Positions 31,010-61,689 of a DNA stretch of 64,000 nt are shown here, one piece after another. The stretch's first letter is position 1, and each line of letters starts with the position of its first letter. The notes beneath the pieces are model-generated. The model was not told the DNA's origin, searched no databases, and saw nothing but the letters and a program-made list of their open reading frames with translations. The position numbers and the translations under genes are program-made. The DNA is from Allodiplogaster sudhausi (lineage: Eukaryota; Nematoda; Chromadorea; Rhabditida; Diplogasteridae), in assembly GCA_945643635.1 (NCBI GenBank), contig CALZFC010000268.1, forward strand, positions 3,282,501-3,346,500. Direction: 5' to 3'.

Positions 31010-32831
31010 CAGCTTCATGGCCGCAAGATCAGTCGCGGCAACTCTTGACGAACAGCAGCAGATCACAACTGCTGTTGCCAAGTGGGTCGCTTCGAACTCT
31101 CGTCCGTTTTCCATAGTAGAGGATAGCGGACTGCAAGGAGTGATTGCAGCAGCACTACGAATTGGGTTAGAGGAATAGGGTTTCTTCTCATTGAGTATAG
31201 AAGTTTTGCTAGCTTATTTTTTGAGCGCCAAGCGACGGAACGTTGACAACTTTGATGTCACCAGCATTATTCCAACGCGTCAGACCGTGGCCACGCGTTT
31301 GCGTGGTGTGCAAGAAGAGCTGCTTGCAAAGAGCGGAGCATTGGTTGTGAACCACCTGGAGTCTGTCGGAGGCTCGTTCTCGGCTGACTATGGGAAGAGA
31401 AAGGACGACTACATAACAGTTGTAGTACACATCATTTACAACTGGTCAGTATATTAGAATGAAAATGAATAGTCTTAATTTTTCATTGTCTTAGGCAGTT
31501 TCACAGTATCCATGCGGCCATGCGACGTTGCGAGTTCGCAAAGAAAGATAACGCACAAGTCTGGTCCGACATCGTTGAAGCAGCAGCAAGTTTTGGCTTA
31601 AAGGACAAAGTGCTCAGGGAAGCATTCTGTGCCTCGGACGAGGGCTCCAACATTCAAAAGGCTCTTCGGTTGAACAACGGGAAAAGTGCGTTTTTTTAAT
31701 GTTGAATCCATGACTTTTAGACAAAATAACTTCATTCAGACGTGTTTTGCATTTGCCACGTTGGCAACAACGTATTAAAACGCACCTTCAATCCATACAA
31801 GAACCGCAAGGGACTGCTCTTCATCAACGATCTCGATGAACGTGATAAGAAATTAGTGCAGCGTGGTCAACAGAAACACGTTGGCTTTCAAAAATGAAGT
31901 CGGCTAAGGCATTCGAAGAATGTGCAGAAGAACTCTTCAAATACAAGGAACGAGGAAAATTACCAGAGGTTTGGATTATATGCGATCATGTCATTAGCTT
32001 TTGCTGATTTGTAGGATGTGAAGCGCGCTCTAAGATATCTCTACGACAACCGCTCCGAATTTGATGACGTTCTTCACATACTCAGCCAATTCGAAGAATT
32101 TGTGCAATTCTTCCAGGTATAAAAACATTCCTGCGCTAATTAATGTTTTCAGTGTATATTATTTTCAGAAGGACGCTGCTACCATCTTCGATGTTTGGCC
32201 GAAGTGGTATGCACTGAAGGAGTGCTTTAACAACATCGCTGCAACGTCCGACTCGGAGATGCAGTGCGCACTTGCCCGGAGTGCGTACAAGTGTATGCTG
32301 CGGAAGGAGGACGACGGAGTCATCTCGAAATTCCATCGAATGGCGACGCTGCTACATCCCAAGAGAAGGCAGCTGCGCAACCTTGCAACTGAATCTGAAC
32401 GACGGGAGATTATCTTGTCCCTGAAGGACTTTGTTCGTGAGCTAGAAGGTAGAGATGCTGGTGGGAGTCAGCCGAAACCCCCGAAGCTCCCAAGAACGGA
32501 CTTTGATGATCTGGAAGTCTCTGGGGAAGATGTTGTATCTGAAGTTGACTCTTACCTCAGCGCAACTTTTAGCTTCCGCGATAAGGCTGGCAACAGCCAT
32601 GACAACCCCTTGCTTGCTTGGAAAGAACGTGCATCTGATTTCCCACTACTCTCTCGTGTTGTCTGCCAGTTGTTCTCCATTCCCGCATCCACAGCTTCGG
32701 CTGAGAGATCATTCTCTGATCTCAGAAATCTTGTCCCCGAGAAAAGAGAGACTATTGGTGCTGACGCTGTTTTCTCCTCACTTGTCATCCGTTCCTTGCT
32801 CAAGTTCGATCAAACTCTTAATGCTGGTTAA
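31010..32831 (+). pseudogene. hAT-family transposase, multi-exon, probably decayed
   Basis: The last exon (about 32168-32831) ends with the hAT dimerisation domain: NPLLAWKERASDFPLLSRVV, then CQLFSIPASTASAERSFSDL and RNLVPEKRETI. Earlier exons fit the family. About 31020-31170 encodes VAKWVASNSRPFSIVEDSG, the region that precedes the catalytic core. 31245-31445 (FSADYGKRKDDYITVVVH) carries the first acidic residue. 31735-31900 has CICHVGNNVLKRTF. Small introns separate them. I cannot join all exons without stops, and no left terminus was found, so I call it a decayed copy. hAT transposases cut and paste DNA with 8-bp duplications. Confidence 0.82.
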
Positions 32832-32959
32832 TGTTTTTTTCGTGCAACGCTCTGATCATTTCTCTTGTAATTTGACTTTATCATTGAACTAATAAAGTAG
32901 AACTGTTAAACTGAATAAAATTTTGCACGGCACTATACATAGTAGGAATTTTTGAAAAT

Positions 32960-33092
32960 CGGGCTCAGACGGGCCCGCGGGCCGGGCCGGGCCGGGCCGG
33001 GCCGGGCCGGGCCGGGCCCAAAATTCCAGGGCCCGGAAATTTCCGGCCGGGCCGGGCCGAGATTTAGGGCCCGGGGCCCGTTTACACCTCTG
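32960..33092. repeat. Right terminus of the hAT element with GC-rich tandem repeat
   Basis: Seven or so GGCCGGGCC-type units lie at 32970-33060, then AGGGCCCGGGGCCCGTTTAC and the end ACACCTCTG at 33092. Read outward this is CAGAGGTGT, a usual hAT terminus. ATTGCGAG (33093-33100) would be the 8-bp duplication. I found no matching left end in the window. Confidence 0.65.
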
Positions 33093-33202
33093 ATTGCGAG
33101 CGATGCCGTTCCAATTCTGTCATTTTGGTTGTACGTCACTGAAATGTTTACATGTCATAAATCGTCGTAGACTTGATGATCTACTAATTACTAGCCAGTC
33201 TA

Positions 33203-33238
33203 TTAGCCACACCTAATCGCGGCTTATCGACGCGTACA
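33203..33238. repeat. Copy 3 of the hairpin-bearing direct repeat
   Basis: ATTAGCCACACCTAATCGCG followed by GCTTATCGACGCGTAC. It is truncated relative to copies 1 and 2 and lies about 110 bp beyond the hAT terminus. Confidence 0.5.
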
Positions 33239-33240
33239 GT

Positions 33241-52077
<18,837 letters not shown>

Positions 52078-52544
52078 GAGTCGTCGTCACAGCAGCCATT
52101 CTTCCTGAACACCAGGAGACCACCCCTGGCTGTGCCACTCCTTATCTCTTGATAGTGGCCATCACACATTCCGATACGAGCTCACCCCAATGGATCCCAG
52201 TCTTTCTTTCTTTTCCTCTCTTTGCGCCTGCTTTCTCTGATCTGTCCGACAGACTCCCCATATACTATCCACTGCGACATTCTCCATCCCTTCCCAGCTT
52301 CCGGCAGTTAGCGGAGCATCTTCACTTCTCCTTCTACTGGGCAGTTAGCCAGTAATAAGTAATAAAACTAGTTTTGTTTAATAATAATATATATATTATA
52401 TTATAATATATTGTTGCTACCTGATGGTAGCATAGAGCGATTGCACACATCCCGATGCCTTGGACCTGCCAGATTGCGTCTTTCGGTTTTTCTTTTTTTT
52501 TCAAATTCCCGCCTTTCCCGCCTTCTATGGCCATAAGTCCCGTC

Positions 52545-52599
52545 AACAAAGGAGGTGGAAAGTGACGTGTTAATCCCGTCACTTTCCACCTCCTTTGTT
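52545..52599. repeat. Perfect 23-bp hairpin
   Basis: Arms 52545-52567 (AACAAAGGAGGTGGAAAGTG then ACG) and 52577-52599 pair without mismatch around a 9-base loop. It lies about 470 bp after the lactamase stop. It may be a palindromic transposon scar or a small-RNA precursor; nothing decides. Confidence 0.75.
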
Positions 52600-52972
52600 T
52601 CTTTGAAAAAGGCTCCTCACATCTCGGTTACCTTCTCTTTTTCTCTCTCTCTCTCTAAATCTCCTCAATTCATGGTGCACAAATGGTGATTTATTCGTCG
52701 TAGAGTCTAGAATTGTTTCATTCTCTATTTCTTCGTCGTCAATGGGCCTTGTGGTGATGACAGGGCGAATTTAGTCTTAATATCATTATTATTATTATTT
52801 AATAATAATTGCTCTGCCTTGCTTACAGTGTTGTGTTCTGAATAAAAAAGAAGAAAAGTTTGGACATTTTTCATATGCAACCAGACAAATCGCATGAATT
52901 TTCTGCGCACCTTCTGCTATGGCCATGGTCGAATATCTCAGACAGGCTCTCTTAAAATGGCCCAAAAATTCT

Positions 52973-53032
52973 CATTTAAATTCGCGCCTTTTTGCCTGAT
53001 TCAAGGTAGGCGAAAAGTCGCGAATTTAAATG
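52973..53032. repeat. 25-bp hairpin with two mismatches
   Basis: Arms 52973-52997 (CATTTAAATTCGCGCCTTTT then TGCCT) and 53008-53032 pair except at two positions, with a 10-base loop. The rest of 52078-53346 is AT-rich, with a short AT palindrome near 52380-52410, and shows no gene. Confidence 0.7.
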
Positions 53033-53353
53033 TGGAGAGCGTGTGTGGTGCGGCTACAAAATTCGAGAAAGGTCAAATATTTGGAGTTTTTTTTAAGTCG
53101 GTTGAGTTCCATGCAACTTTAAAACAAGCTGCCTTTTAATTCGCGCTCTTTTGGATACAAGTAAAGACTGCACGAACGAAATTCACAAAATTTACTTTCA
53201 ATTTTCGTTTGACTCTTGCTGTTCCACAAAAATAATCACAGTAAACTACGGTCACTTTCACTGATGCTATTGTACTATTTCCTACCCAACATTTTAAATT
53301 CACTGAAATTCACCATAGGGGTTTTCGGCACGAGGAAAACTAATATCATATAT

Positions 53354-53790
53354 GACGGTGCCAACTAAAAAAACGGTCGTTTTTGCGTTTTCGAGTGATT
53401 TGTGTCATGTGTAGGCTTACTAAACTGCATATTTTTTTAAGCATCTTTATACACGTACAAAAGTGTGTAGAAATTCGAGTGAAAAATGAGTACAAATATA
53501 CATGTATTAAACTGTTCAAAATCATTTTGAGAGTTGATCAAAAATATACGCGTACAAATTTGTTCATAAAACGGAGTCAAAAATTAGCAGAAATGTACAT
53601 GTACTAAAGTGCTCAAAAACTAGAGAGGAAATTTGGCACAAATATACGCGTATTGAAGTGACCATAAAATATGTGGCTGAAAGTACGCGTAGAAAAGTGC
53701 TCAAAATGGTGAGCACAAAAATACGTGTACAAAGCTGCTAAAAAATTTAGTATGGAAATACATGTACAAACGCGCTTAGAAAAGAAAACT
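53354..53790. repeat. Left inverted repeat with eight palindromic octamers
   Basis: TAC(A/G)(C/T)GTA octamers start at 53450, 53499, 53547, 53596, 53645, 53684, 53722 and 53759. Spacings are 49, 48, 49, 49, 39, 38 and 37 bp. Many are followed by an A-rich tract and GTGCTCAAAA-like text, so the array is also a degenerate tandem repeat. Binding by the element's own protein is inference. Confidence 0.8.
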
Positions 53791-53923
53791 TATAGCAGAA
53801 AAAAATTAGTTAATTATTAGGACTAAATTGACACTTATATTTTCTCAAAAATTACCTAAATATCAAGGAAAACAACAAAACCTTATGTTGATTGATTAAA
53901 AAAAGTATCAAAACCAAAAAAAA

Positions 53924-56900
53924 TTAAGCATCCTCTCTCTGCTTCTCACCACGAACTAGAGCCATCTTTGCATACAGTGCGCTTGCCTTGTATCCCATAT
54001 TTCTCAGGAAGGCGTACACGTCATCGGCTTCAGCGACGGAGTCATTTTCAGGTCGCTGACAACATCTTGCTGACAACTCATCGAGGAGATCGGACAATGG
54101 CACTGTAAGTATGCACTGGAGCATAACATGCTAGCACAGAAAATTCTTAGTTTACATATATGTTTTTCAATTTCAATTACTGAATGGAAAAAGAAATATA
54201 TTATAGGTTGATTAATCAGCATATCCCATATAATCTTTATGAAAATTTTTACTTTAAACTAACCAATAGAAGTATCGCGTAGCTTCAACGGAAGCTGCGT
54301 GATCTCTTGGCGCTGCTCGTCCGTGAGAAATGAGTTGCAAACTTTCAAGAGAGTTGAGGCTGCAACTTGGGACTTGTCGACATCAGGAAATAGCTGAGGT
54401 GGAAGCAAGTTGCGAAGGGCCGCCACAGAATCTGCCTGTAAAGTTAAACTAATGATTATTCCTGAATGTTCCATAAAGATTGGACATTACAGAAGTCATA
54501 GCGAAATACGAACCTTGAACAATGGAAATGAAGCAGAACCACCAATCTCTTCTGTCAATGTGATTAAATCCTTGGGAAGTTCACCGTCAACCATGAATCG
54601 AACTTCGTTCTACAATGTGCATATCCTACACAGTTTAATCCATTACATTAGAAAAAACACTGTTCTCATCCTGAAAATCAGTATGACTAAAAGAAAATAA
54701 TAAGGTACCTCCATCCTTTTTGAAGAAGCGAAAATAGCGTTGACGGCTTCTGTTCGAGAACTCGTTTGCGTGTTGTCCCAAGATAGAGAAATCGTACTGG
54801 GTCGGCATGGCTAACACTCGCGTATTTCCCACCATTCCAATTACTCTCGCAAGTTCTAAAAACGACTACTTTGTTGTGCCTGATAAGCAACAGCAGCACC
54901 CTTGATCGTATAGTAAAGAAGAGAAATGAAATCATAATTTGAATTGCACATTGTTAGCACAAAAAGTACTTTAACATCTCATTCAGAAGATAAGGTCTCA
55001 ACGAAAAAGTAACCAACACTAAACTTAGCTAAATGGTGAGTAAAGAACTCTTGAGGTATCAAGGCATATCTTCTGGTGTATAGGCATTGTGCTGCCGAAG
55101 GCGCTTCACTATCGAGCCAAAAAAAGCGTCAACTTCGCAATGAGTGTGACCGACAGCGAAATGAACCGCTGTAATCTGTAAAGTATTACTGAAAATTAAA
55201 CTTCGATGATTATTACTACTAAATTAAATAACTTTTAACTTGTAAAAAAAATACTACATGAAGATAGAAGGACGCATATTTTCACCTAAGTAAACACAAC
55301 AGAATACCTCATCAATTGGCAGGTTTAGCAGAACCCATCCGTAGAAGGCATGGATGACCTTGGACTTCATCATCGCAGCGTTGTCGGCAAGAATCACTAG
55401 GCGTCTTGGAATCGTTTCAATCTGCACAACAATCCGAAATTATTTTCACGTTAAATTTTTAGGCTTCTTTTTTAAATTGAATTTTTATAAGATTTGTTAA
55501 AATGTTTCTTTAATATGGTTCAAATGTGTAACGAACCTCGTTTAAGCTGTGTAACAGATACGAGCAGGCTTGATGGGAGCCACCGCCATACGCCTCGAAT
55601 ATGTTCAGCATGGCATTGTTGAAAAACTGATGTCCGTCTTCTCCTAGAACAAAAGTAAGGTTATAAAATCAAAGCAAATAATCGCAAGTTCTTTAATATC
55701 AATTTGCTAGAAAAAATGTCATACCCAGCCTTGAAAGTTGAACTCCGTAAAGGTCAATGTTCTGCCTAGAAACGTCATCTATGCTCTTCGGTCGTTGTAT
55801 TAGGGCTGGCAGCTAAAGCATTTATTTCTAACACGATCAAATATACATTTTCTCTGGCTGATGTTGGCCACAACATCCAAGGTTAACAATTTGTCGAACC
55901 TTTGTGGAGTGCTTTCCCATGCCATCGATTCGCATAACCAGCATTTCATGAGAAGCAGCTCGAGAAAGGAAGTCAGCAGCCGAGATAGCTTATCGCTCCC
56001 TTCTAAATTAAAGATAGTGATACAGCAAGTAATGTGAACGAGCTCGCCATCAAAGCTACTTACAGGACTGCAGCAAAGTGGCACTTGCGCAGGCGACACG
56101 CCTCATCCCTCGTTGCTCCAGTTTTTCTTCTGATCATGTCGGAGAGAGACAAGCAAACGTGGCATCTTAGATGATTGTCTGTCTGGAAATAGATCCTCAT
56201 TTTAGATTACAGCTAAGTGGCAAAATTTTTATATACTAAATCCGTCGCCATAATAAAGAAAGAGATAGCACCTTTCGAAATCGAAGTTTCCGCCCCGTCA
56301 GCTTAATGAAGGTGGAAAATTTGAGCAGCTTGCCTTCGCATTGCATCAAAGACCTTAACTACCGCTTATAAGTAGGTCACGGGGGCCGGGGCCGGGATCG
56401 AAAAGACCTCGCGGCCGAGGCCGTGATCAGGGCTGACCTCCGGGCCAGGCCGGATATTTTCGGCCCCTGACCACCTCTGCTAATAAGAACATCCATGACA
56501 GAAGCGTCGAAATGAGCACAGAATTTTTAGATAGTTACCCTCATTGTCAGTGTTGAAATAACTTTTAGCTTTGAGATTGTAGCAAGGTTCCAAAAACAAA
56601 AATTTTTTGGTGACTCCAGCAGGTAACATGGTCCCTCTACAAGGATGGTCTTGGCCGTGATCGTGGACTGCAGTCAAGACGTGTGAACAAGCATCTAGAG
56701 TTGACATCGTTGGCCTTGACGATCCTTCTGCTGCATGAATCGTACTAGATGAACCGTTCTTCATTTCTTCAAGCCATATCGCTAGTCTGAAAAACATTAA
56801 GTGCAGTAATGGACGTGCTATCAAGTAATGAAGTTCATGCAACTGCAATTTATTTCAAAGAACATAACTGGAACGAGTGAAAAAAGAGCACCTTCGCTGG

Positions 56901-57573
56901 GTAATGTTGATGATCTTGCAGAATAGTAGATGACAGACATTTTTTCCATTTACTGTCGCCTTCAGATGGATGTCGTTGCAGTGCGTGACGGCGAAACTTA
57001 AGACCTAAATTTACTTATTAAATAAGCTACGGATTTCAGCGAATAAGGCATAATTAAAAAGGAAAACATGTCATTTATTCTCGTGGATTGGCACAATATA
57101 TGAAAAATAATATTCGTCTTGGACTCAACGATTTAAAAAAATGGACTAACAACGAGGCGGATTGCTTCGCTTTTCTCTCGACCTGCCTTGCCGAATGTGC
57201 TGTCATGCAGCAATGCCCGTAACACGTTTATGTCCGCTCTGAAAGAATACGTGGTGTGTACAATTATCCCCATCCACGTTTAGATAATAGCAATAGCCAT
57301 CAAGATGAATTATAGAATAATAATGATGAGAAGACTTTATTTGAACAGCTATTATCATCCAATTATCAAGAGTGACACTCGGTGTTATAATGTCTGGCTG
57401 TTAAATGAAACTTGATAACACGGCATGCATACCTCGACAAGAAGGCGGAGCAGTGCTGAAGACAACATCGATCCTGCAGAAGCGCGAGGTCGGAGTCTGC
57501 GTGATCCGAGAAGCTCTTTTGATAGACACATCCTTTGTCCAAGATGGACGTAAGTGCAGAAATAATCATGCAA
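53924..57573 (-). pseudogene. Putative DDE-type transposase of the 8.8 kb element, about 14 exons
   Basis: Exons on the minus strand read in order. First come VYQKSFSDHADSDLALLQDR and RADINVLRALLHDSTFGKAG, then TVNGKNVCHLLFCKIINITQ, a domain ending FLFLEPCYNL, and a Cys-bearing exon (LRCHVCLSLSDMIRRKTGAT). Three acidic motifs follow: MRIDGMGKHSTK (about 55910-55950), LVILADNAAMMKS (about 55365-55405) and FAVGHTHCEVDAFFG (about 55110-55165). They look like an RNase H-fold D-D-D/E set. I recall similar IDGM/DN/GHTH proteins, abundant in animal genomes and unnamed or filed as a DUF, but no search was done. Later exons run to SVAEADDVYAFLRN and a stop at 53924. An in-frame TGA at 55059-55061 follows the third motif, and a 107-bp insertion sits in an intron. 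The first exon is not certain. Confidence 0.62.
56373..56479. mobile_element. 107-bp hAT-like MITE inside the transposase gene
   Basis: The ends TAGGTCACGGGGGCCGG and GGCCCCTGACCACCTCTG are imperfect inverted repeats. The latter reads CAGAGGTGG outward, like the hAT end at 33092. Flanking CTTATAAG (56365-56372) and CTAATAAG (56480-56487) match at 7 of 8 bases, as expected for an 8-bp duplication. Confidence 0.72.
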
Positions 57574-57829
57574 ATCTAAATCAGTTAGAAAGGCACGATG
57601 AAAGAATGTAACAAAAAATTCACATCATTTGGGCGCAAGAAATGATGACTTCTCATCACCAGTCGTAATTTGGAGTCAGCTCCCAATACTAATTGTCCCC
57701 TTCCGGAAGCTTCTGACAGTAACCATTTTGTCTCACTATAAATTCGTCTTCAACATTTTTTTCTCACTTTTTTGGCTTTTTAGATATTTTTATGCTTTAA
57801 TGTCAGATAATATATGCTTATTTAGGAAC

Positions 57830-60800
57830 ATGAAAGTCTCTGATGTGGTAGCGGATTCGCAACCCATTTCAGTCTCTGGGAACGGCGGTAAGCTTTCTTC
57901 CAATAAATAGATTTGTCGCTTTCTGTTCTGTTTCATACGCAAGTCCATTTCTTTTCTTTAAAGATTCTTCGCCCACGCCTAAGAGCGCTCGCGTTGGTGC
58001 TCTACGAATGCGTCACGACTCTTCAGTGTATCTTTGCCCACCACAGGTACGTCAGGAATCGTCGGCCCTCACCAACCCTAATTCTGGCAAGATTGCTAAG
58101 GTAAGATTTTCTTTCTTCAAAACCTAAGAAATCTGTATGGTTCAACTGGGTTTTCCGCATTTTCACAGGTTGCATAGGCTTTTCCGCATTTGCATTTCTT
58201 CTTCAGAAGGTTCATTTGCATCGGCGGAGACGCCCTCTGACAGAGAATGCGGTTAACTTGACCCTTCGAGAGGACGAAGCCACGGCAAAGATCGCAGATT
58301 GGCGAAAGTCGTCCAAGGAGATTGTAGAGGTAAATAAGTTAAAATCAGGGAAAAAAATAACTAGTTATGCATGATAATGGTGATTTTATTTGATATTGTT
58401 CGTTGACGAAAAATAGAGGCATTATTGTCTTTATTTCTGGTTTTCATAAAATTTTGAGGTGGAAGTGGACACTGGGATTTATTTGTATTTATACGTGCAT
58501 CATCCATTGATTGTGCAATGGTGTTGTAATGGCTTTTAATGAAGTCCTCAGCATGTCTTCTCGACTTATTTATTCCTACCACATTGCACATTCTAGTGAT
58601 ATGATTTCAGTTATCACTGGAGGAGCTGGACATCGTTGGAGTCCTTCGAGATGTCAATCAGGCCCACGTTAACAAGATGAAGGATCTCTTCCTGTCTGGG
58701 TGCATGCTAGTATGCTCATGTCGCCCTACAGTAACTCTCGAATGTGGAAGGTGAGCCCAGTCATTACTGCGAGAATAGTTTATAGCTGTTCTCTGCATTA
58801 TCTAATGCTAAATACTTGTTGTTGCTGTGTATCTATGAAATACTCATCTTTTTTTTAGAAAGGTATATTTAGATACATGGTTCTAAACGGGCAACATCGT
58901 ATTCGCGCGCTTCTCCAAATTAATGAAGAACGCGCGCACGAAGCGCGAGAACCAATCGTTCGCAGTTTTTTTTTAATATCGGCACTTCGATTTATTACAT
59001 TTAAACAAGCTTTAGTAACCCATTTTCTGGAATTCTTAACTTTTCTACAGTATCCTGATACTTGAACAGTATACGGTAGAGTAATAGCTTATTTTCCATC
59101 CCGATTACTATAATACTTATTCAGCTGAAATGCCAGTGTGAGCAGCTGCCCCGACAAGCAGCTGCACTCGTAACGGTGGCATCTGAAGACACCCGTCTAC
59201 CGTACACGGTTGTCGAAAAGGTTAATATTTTGCACACATATGCTTTCCCTAACATTATTTTTTACGACTGTGTATGTTTTGAAAATGCTCTCAGATATAA
59301 CTGATTTTCGTTTAAAAAATTATAAGATGTCTTTCATATTTAGGCGACTCATACTCGACGCCTGATCGACATCCTGGGACTGGGTGGAAGCAGTGGAGTC
59401 GAAATGCCGAAAAAACGGGTTGGCGATGTGGTCAGCAAATACAATAATATTCTTCTCAACTATTATTCACATTCATCCCTTATTATAACACCACCTTTTT
59501 CCCCAAGAAATTGGCTCTTTTAGGTGCACATGCTGTTGTGTGAGGAGACTTACCCGACTACTCCAATAGTGTGTCTGGCGATGCTTGACGATGACGCGTG
59601 GTCGAATGTTCAAGAAGTTACTGTAAGTTTTTTCCCTTTTAGGAAAAAAGTCGTGTATTCATTACGGATTGAGTCATTGGATATTCTTGCCTAAATATGC
59701 AAGTGTTCTGCTTATACCAGAGTGAGTTTTATCCGTGTTACAAATAATACTTTTAATTAATAAAAAAAATCATAGACACAATACGAAATTAATTTAGCGG
59801 AAATGGGCGGACGAAGTCAACACCACCCGATTATGGAAACTGGTGGTGGACAAGAACTCGAAGAATAAGGAAGGTGTGATTTCTCTCCTGTCAGCACTCG
59901 GATCTGCCAAACTCAATCCTGGACAGTTTCAGAAGGTTTGATGATGAATCTTTGTTGAAATATTACTTTTCTAAATTGTATTAGTGAAAAAGCATTGCGG
60001 ATGCGACCACCACATCAATTTTTGAGTGAAGTTTCTTCAATCATTGCAGCAGCTATCAAAAATTGTTCCGTCCGCTTCGCAAGTTCTTCTTGGGCGGGGA
60101 ATGTGCCGAGAAGAAGTGAAAAGTATTCTTAATGCTCTACCGAAGAACATCGCCTTGTATAAATCACTGCAGTAAGCAATTTGTAAAAGAATTACAGGCT
60201 TGAAAATTTCCTTCTTGTTTAATCTCTTGTTTATTTTATTTTTTTATTTTTCGAGGCAACACAATTTAAGATTGGTGTCTGTCCATTCAGGAAAATCCTT
60301 CGAGTCCCAAGAAAGCACCCACTGAAGCCTGTCGAGATAAGAGAGCGTCTCCTGAAAAGACTCTCCCGATCCACTGCGAAGTTCTTCAGCATTGGTTCGC
60401 TGGAGAAGGCTCCAAGATTGGCCATGTTTGCCGAACCGGTTCGTCTTGGCTCTTAAATAATTACGTTGTAAACGAACATACTCAGTGCTAGAATACTTTT
60501 TGAAAGTCTCATTACATTAGTATTTAATTTCAGTGCGACAGTGCTGATCTGGAGGGTTTTCTCAGACGTCGATCTTGTGTGGCGATCTTTGTTGGACAGC
60601 CTGACAAAGGATTCAGAAACTCATCGAGACTCGACTTCGCATGAGATATCCACATCGCTTCATTGTTCAGCTGCCTCGTAAGACGGATGGTGAGTCCTTA
60701 ACTGTCGCTTACATATTTCATGCCTCTCCATTAGTTCAAATGTATCATAAGTTGTTTTTAATTGTCGTGGCAAGCGATGCTGATATCTTTAGCTTCTGTG

Positions 60801-61453
60801 TTTGAATCGGTCGTCCTCGATGTTCTACTCCTGGTGAAGTCATCTGGAGATCCGCTTGGAATCAGCGATCTTGCTCGAATTTCTGGCCTTTGCGAAGATA
60901 TTGTGACTACTGTTAGTTCTCTTTGTTTATTCTCATCTTACTGTAGACTATCGAAAGTATTTAAGGGCATTCCCAGTTAAACACTAATACTTTCTTTCCA
61001 TCCTTTCAATGTTAAAATACTTCTTACCTTTGTTAACTTACTTTAGGACAGAATGGTCGAGGCTCTTCGATCTCTAAGAGAACACACGAGAGAAGCCGAG
61101 GGGGCAGAGAACGGACCAGCCGACATTGCATTCTCCGGCTCATTGGACAATTTCAACAGTCAGTTTCAATCTCAGCAGTCTCATAATTGCACGGAAGAGA
61201 TGCCGTGCTGGTGTTCTCTTCAAGTAAATCATTTTCAATTCCTAAAAAAATTTCAGAGTGTCTTCCCCTGCTTGCTGTTGCTGATGCAATTCCGATTGTC
61301 GGTAAGGAACTCTCGCCATTTGAAGAAGCGTATGCCAAGCAGTCTGAGCACGCTGACATTGACGAAGATGCGGTGATGGAAGAGGAGTTCTCTGATGGGT
61401 TGGAAGTGGACGAAAATTTTGCACCTTCATCTTCCGCTACTCATGGGAACTAA
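57830..61453 (+). pseudogene. ParB-box protein of the 8.8 kb element, 15 exons, one frameshift
   Basis: Exons: 57830-57887, 57964-58100, 58207-58329, 58611-58750, 58873-58957, 59125-59220, 59344-59430, 59524-59622, 59798-59935, 60050-60171, 60291-60438, 60534-60689, 60775-60911, 61047-61223 and a last exon from about 61259. Phases agree throughout except inside exon 12. There the frame must shift by one near 60620-60640 to reach LIETRLRMRYPHRFIVQLP and the next exon, so one base seems lost. A segment from exons 3-5 (VGVLRDVNQAHVNKMKDLFL, then RYMVLNGQHRIRALLQI) resembles the ParB/Srx nuclease N-terminal boxes. The rest has no match I recognise. The C-terminus is acidic (DEDAVMEEEFSDGLEVDE). 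It may bind DNA, perhaps the octamers, as a partner of the transposase; that is inference. Confidence 0.6.
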
Positions 61454-61689
61454 TATTGCTGTGGGTTGGAACTCTAATTGCTGTGCATGGATTCTTGCAA
61501 TTCTGAATTTGTTTTTCATAATGAACATTGATTCTTAAATTACACCCTTTACTGTACCAATTATTTTTAAAATTTCATTTCTACTGTTGTAAAACCAGCT
61601 CTTCTCCTACGATTTTTAGAAGCTATTTCTGTACGTTTGATTTCATCTCAACCTGTCAAATCATAATACAAATGTGTTGTTTTGTAGGC

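Noticed and set aside
53450..53766. CRISPR-like array
   Set aside because: The regular element is only an 8-bp palindrome inside a degenerate tandem repeat of a eukaryotic transposon; spacers are themselves related and no cas genes exist.
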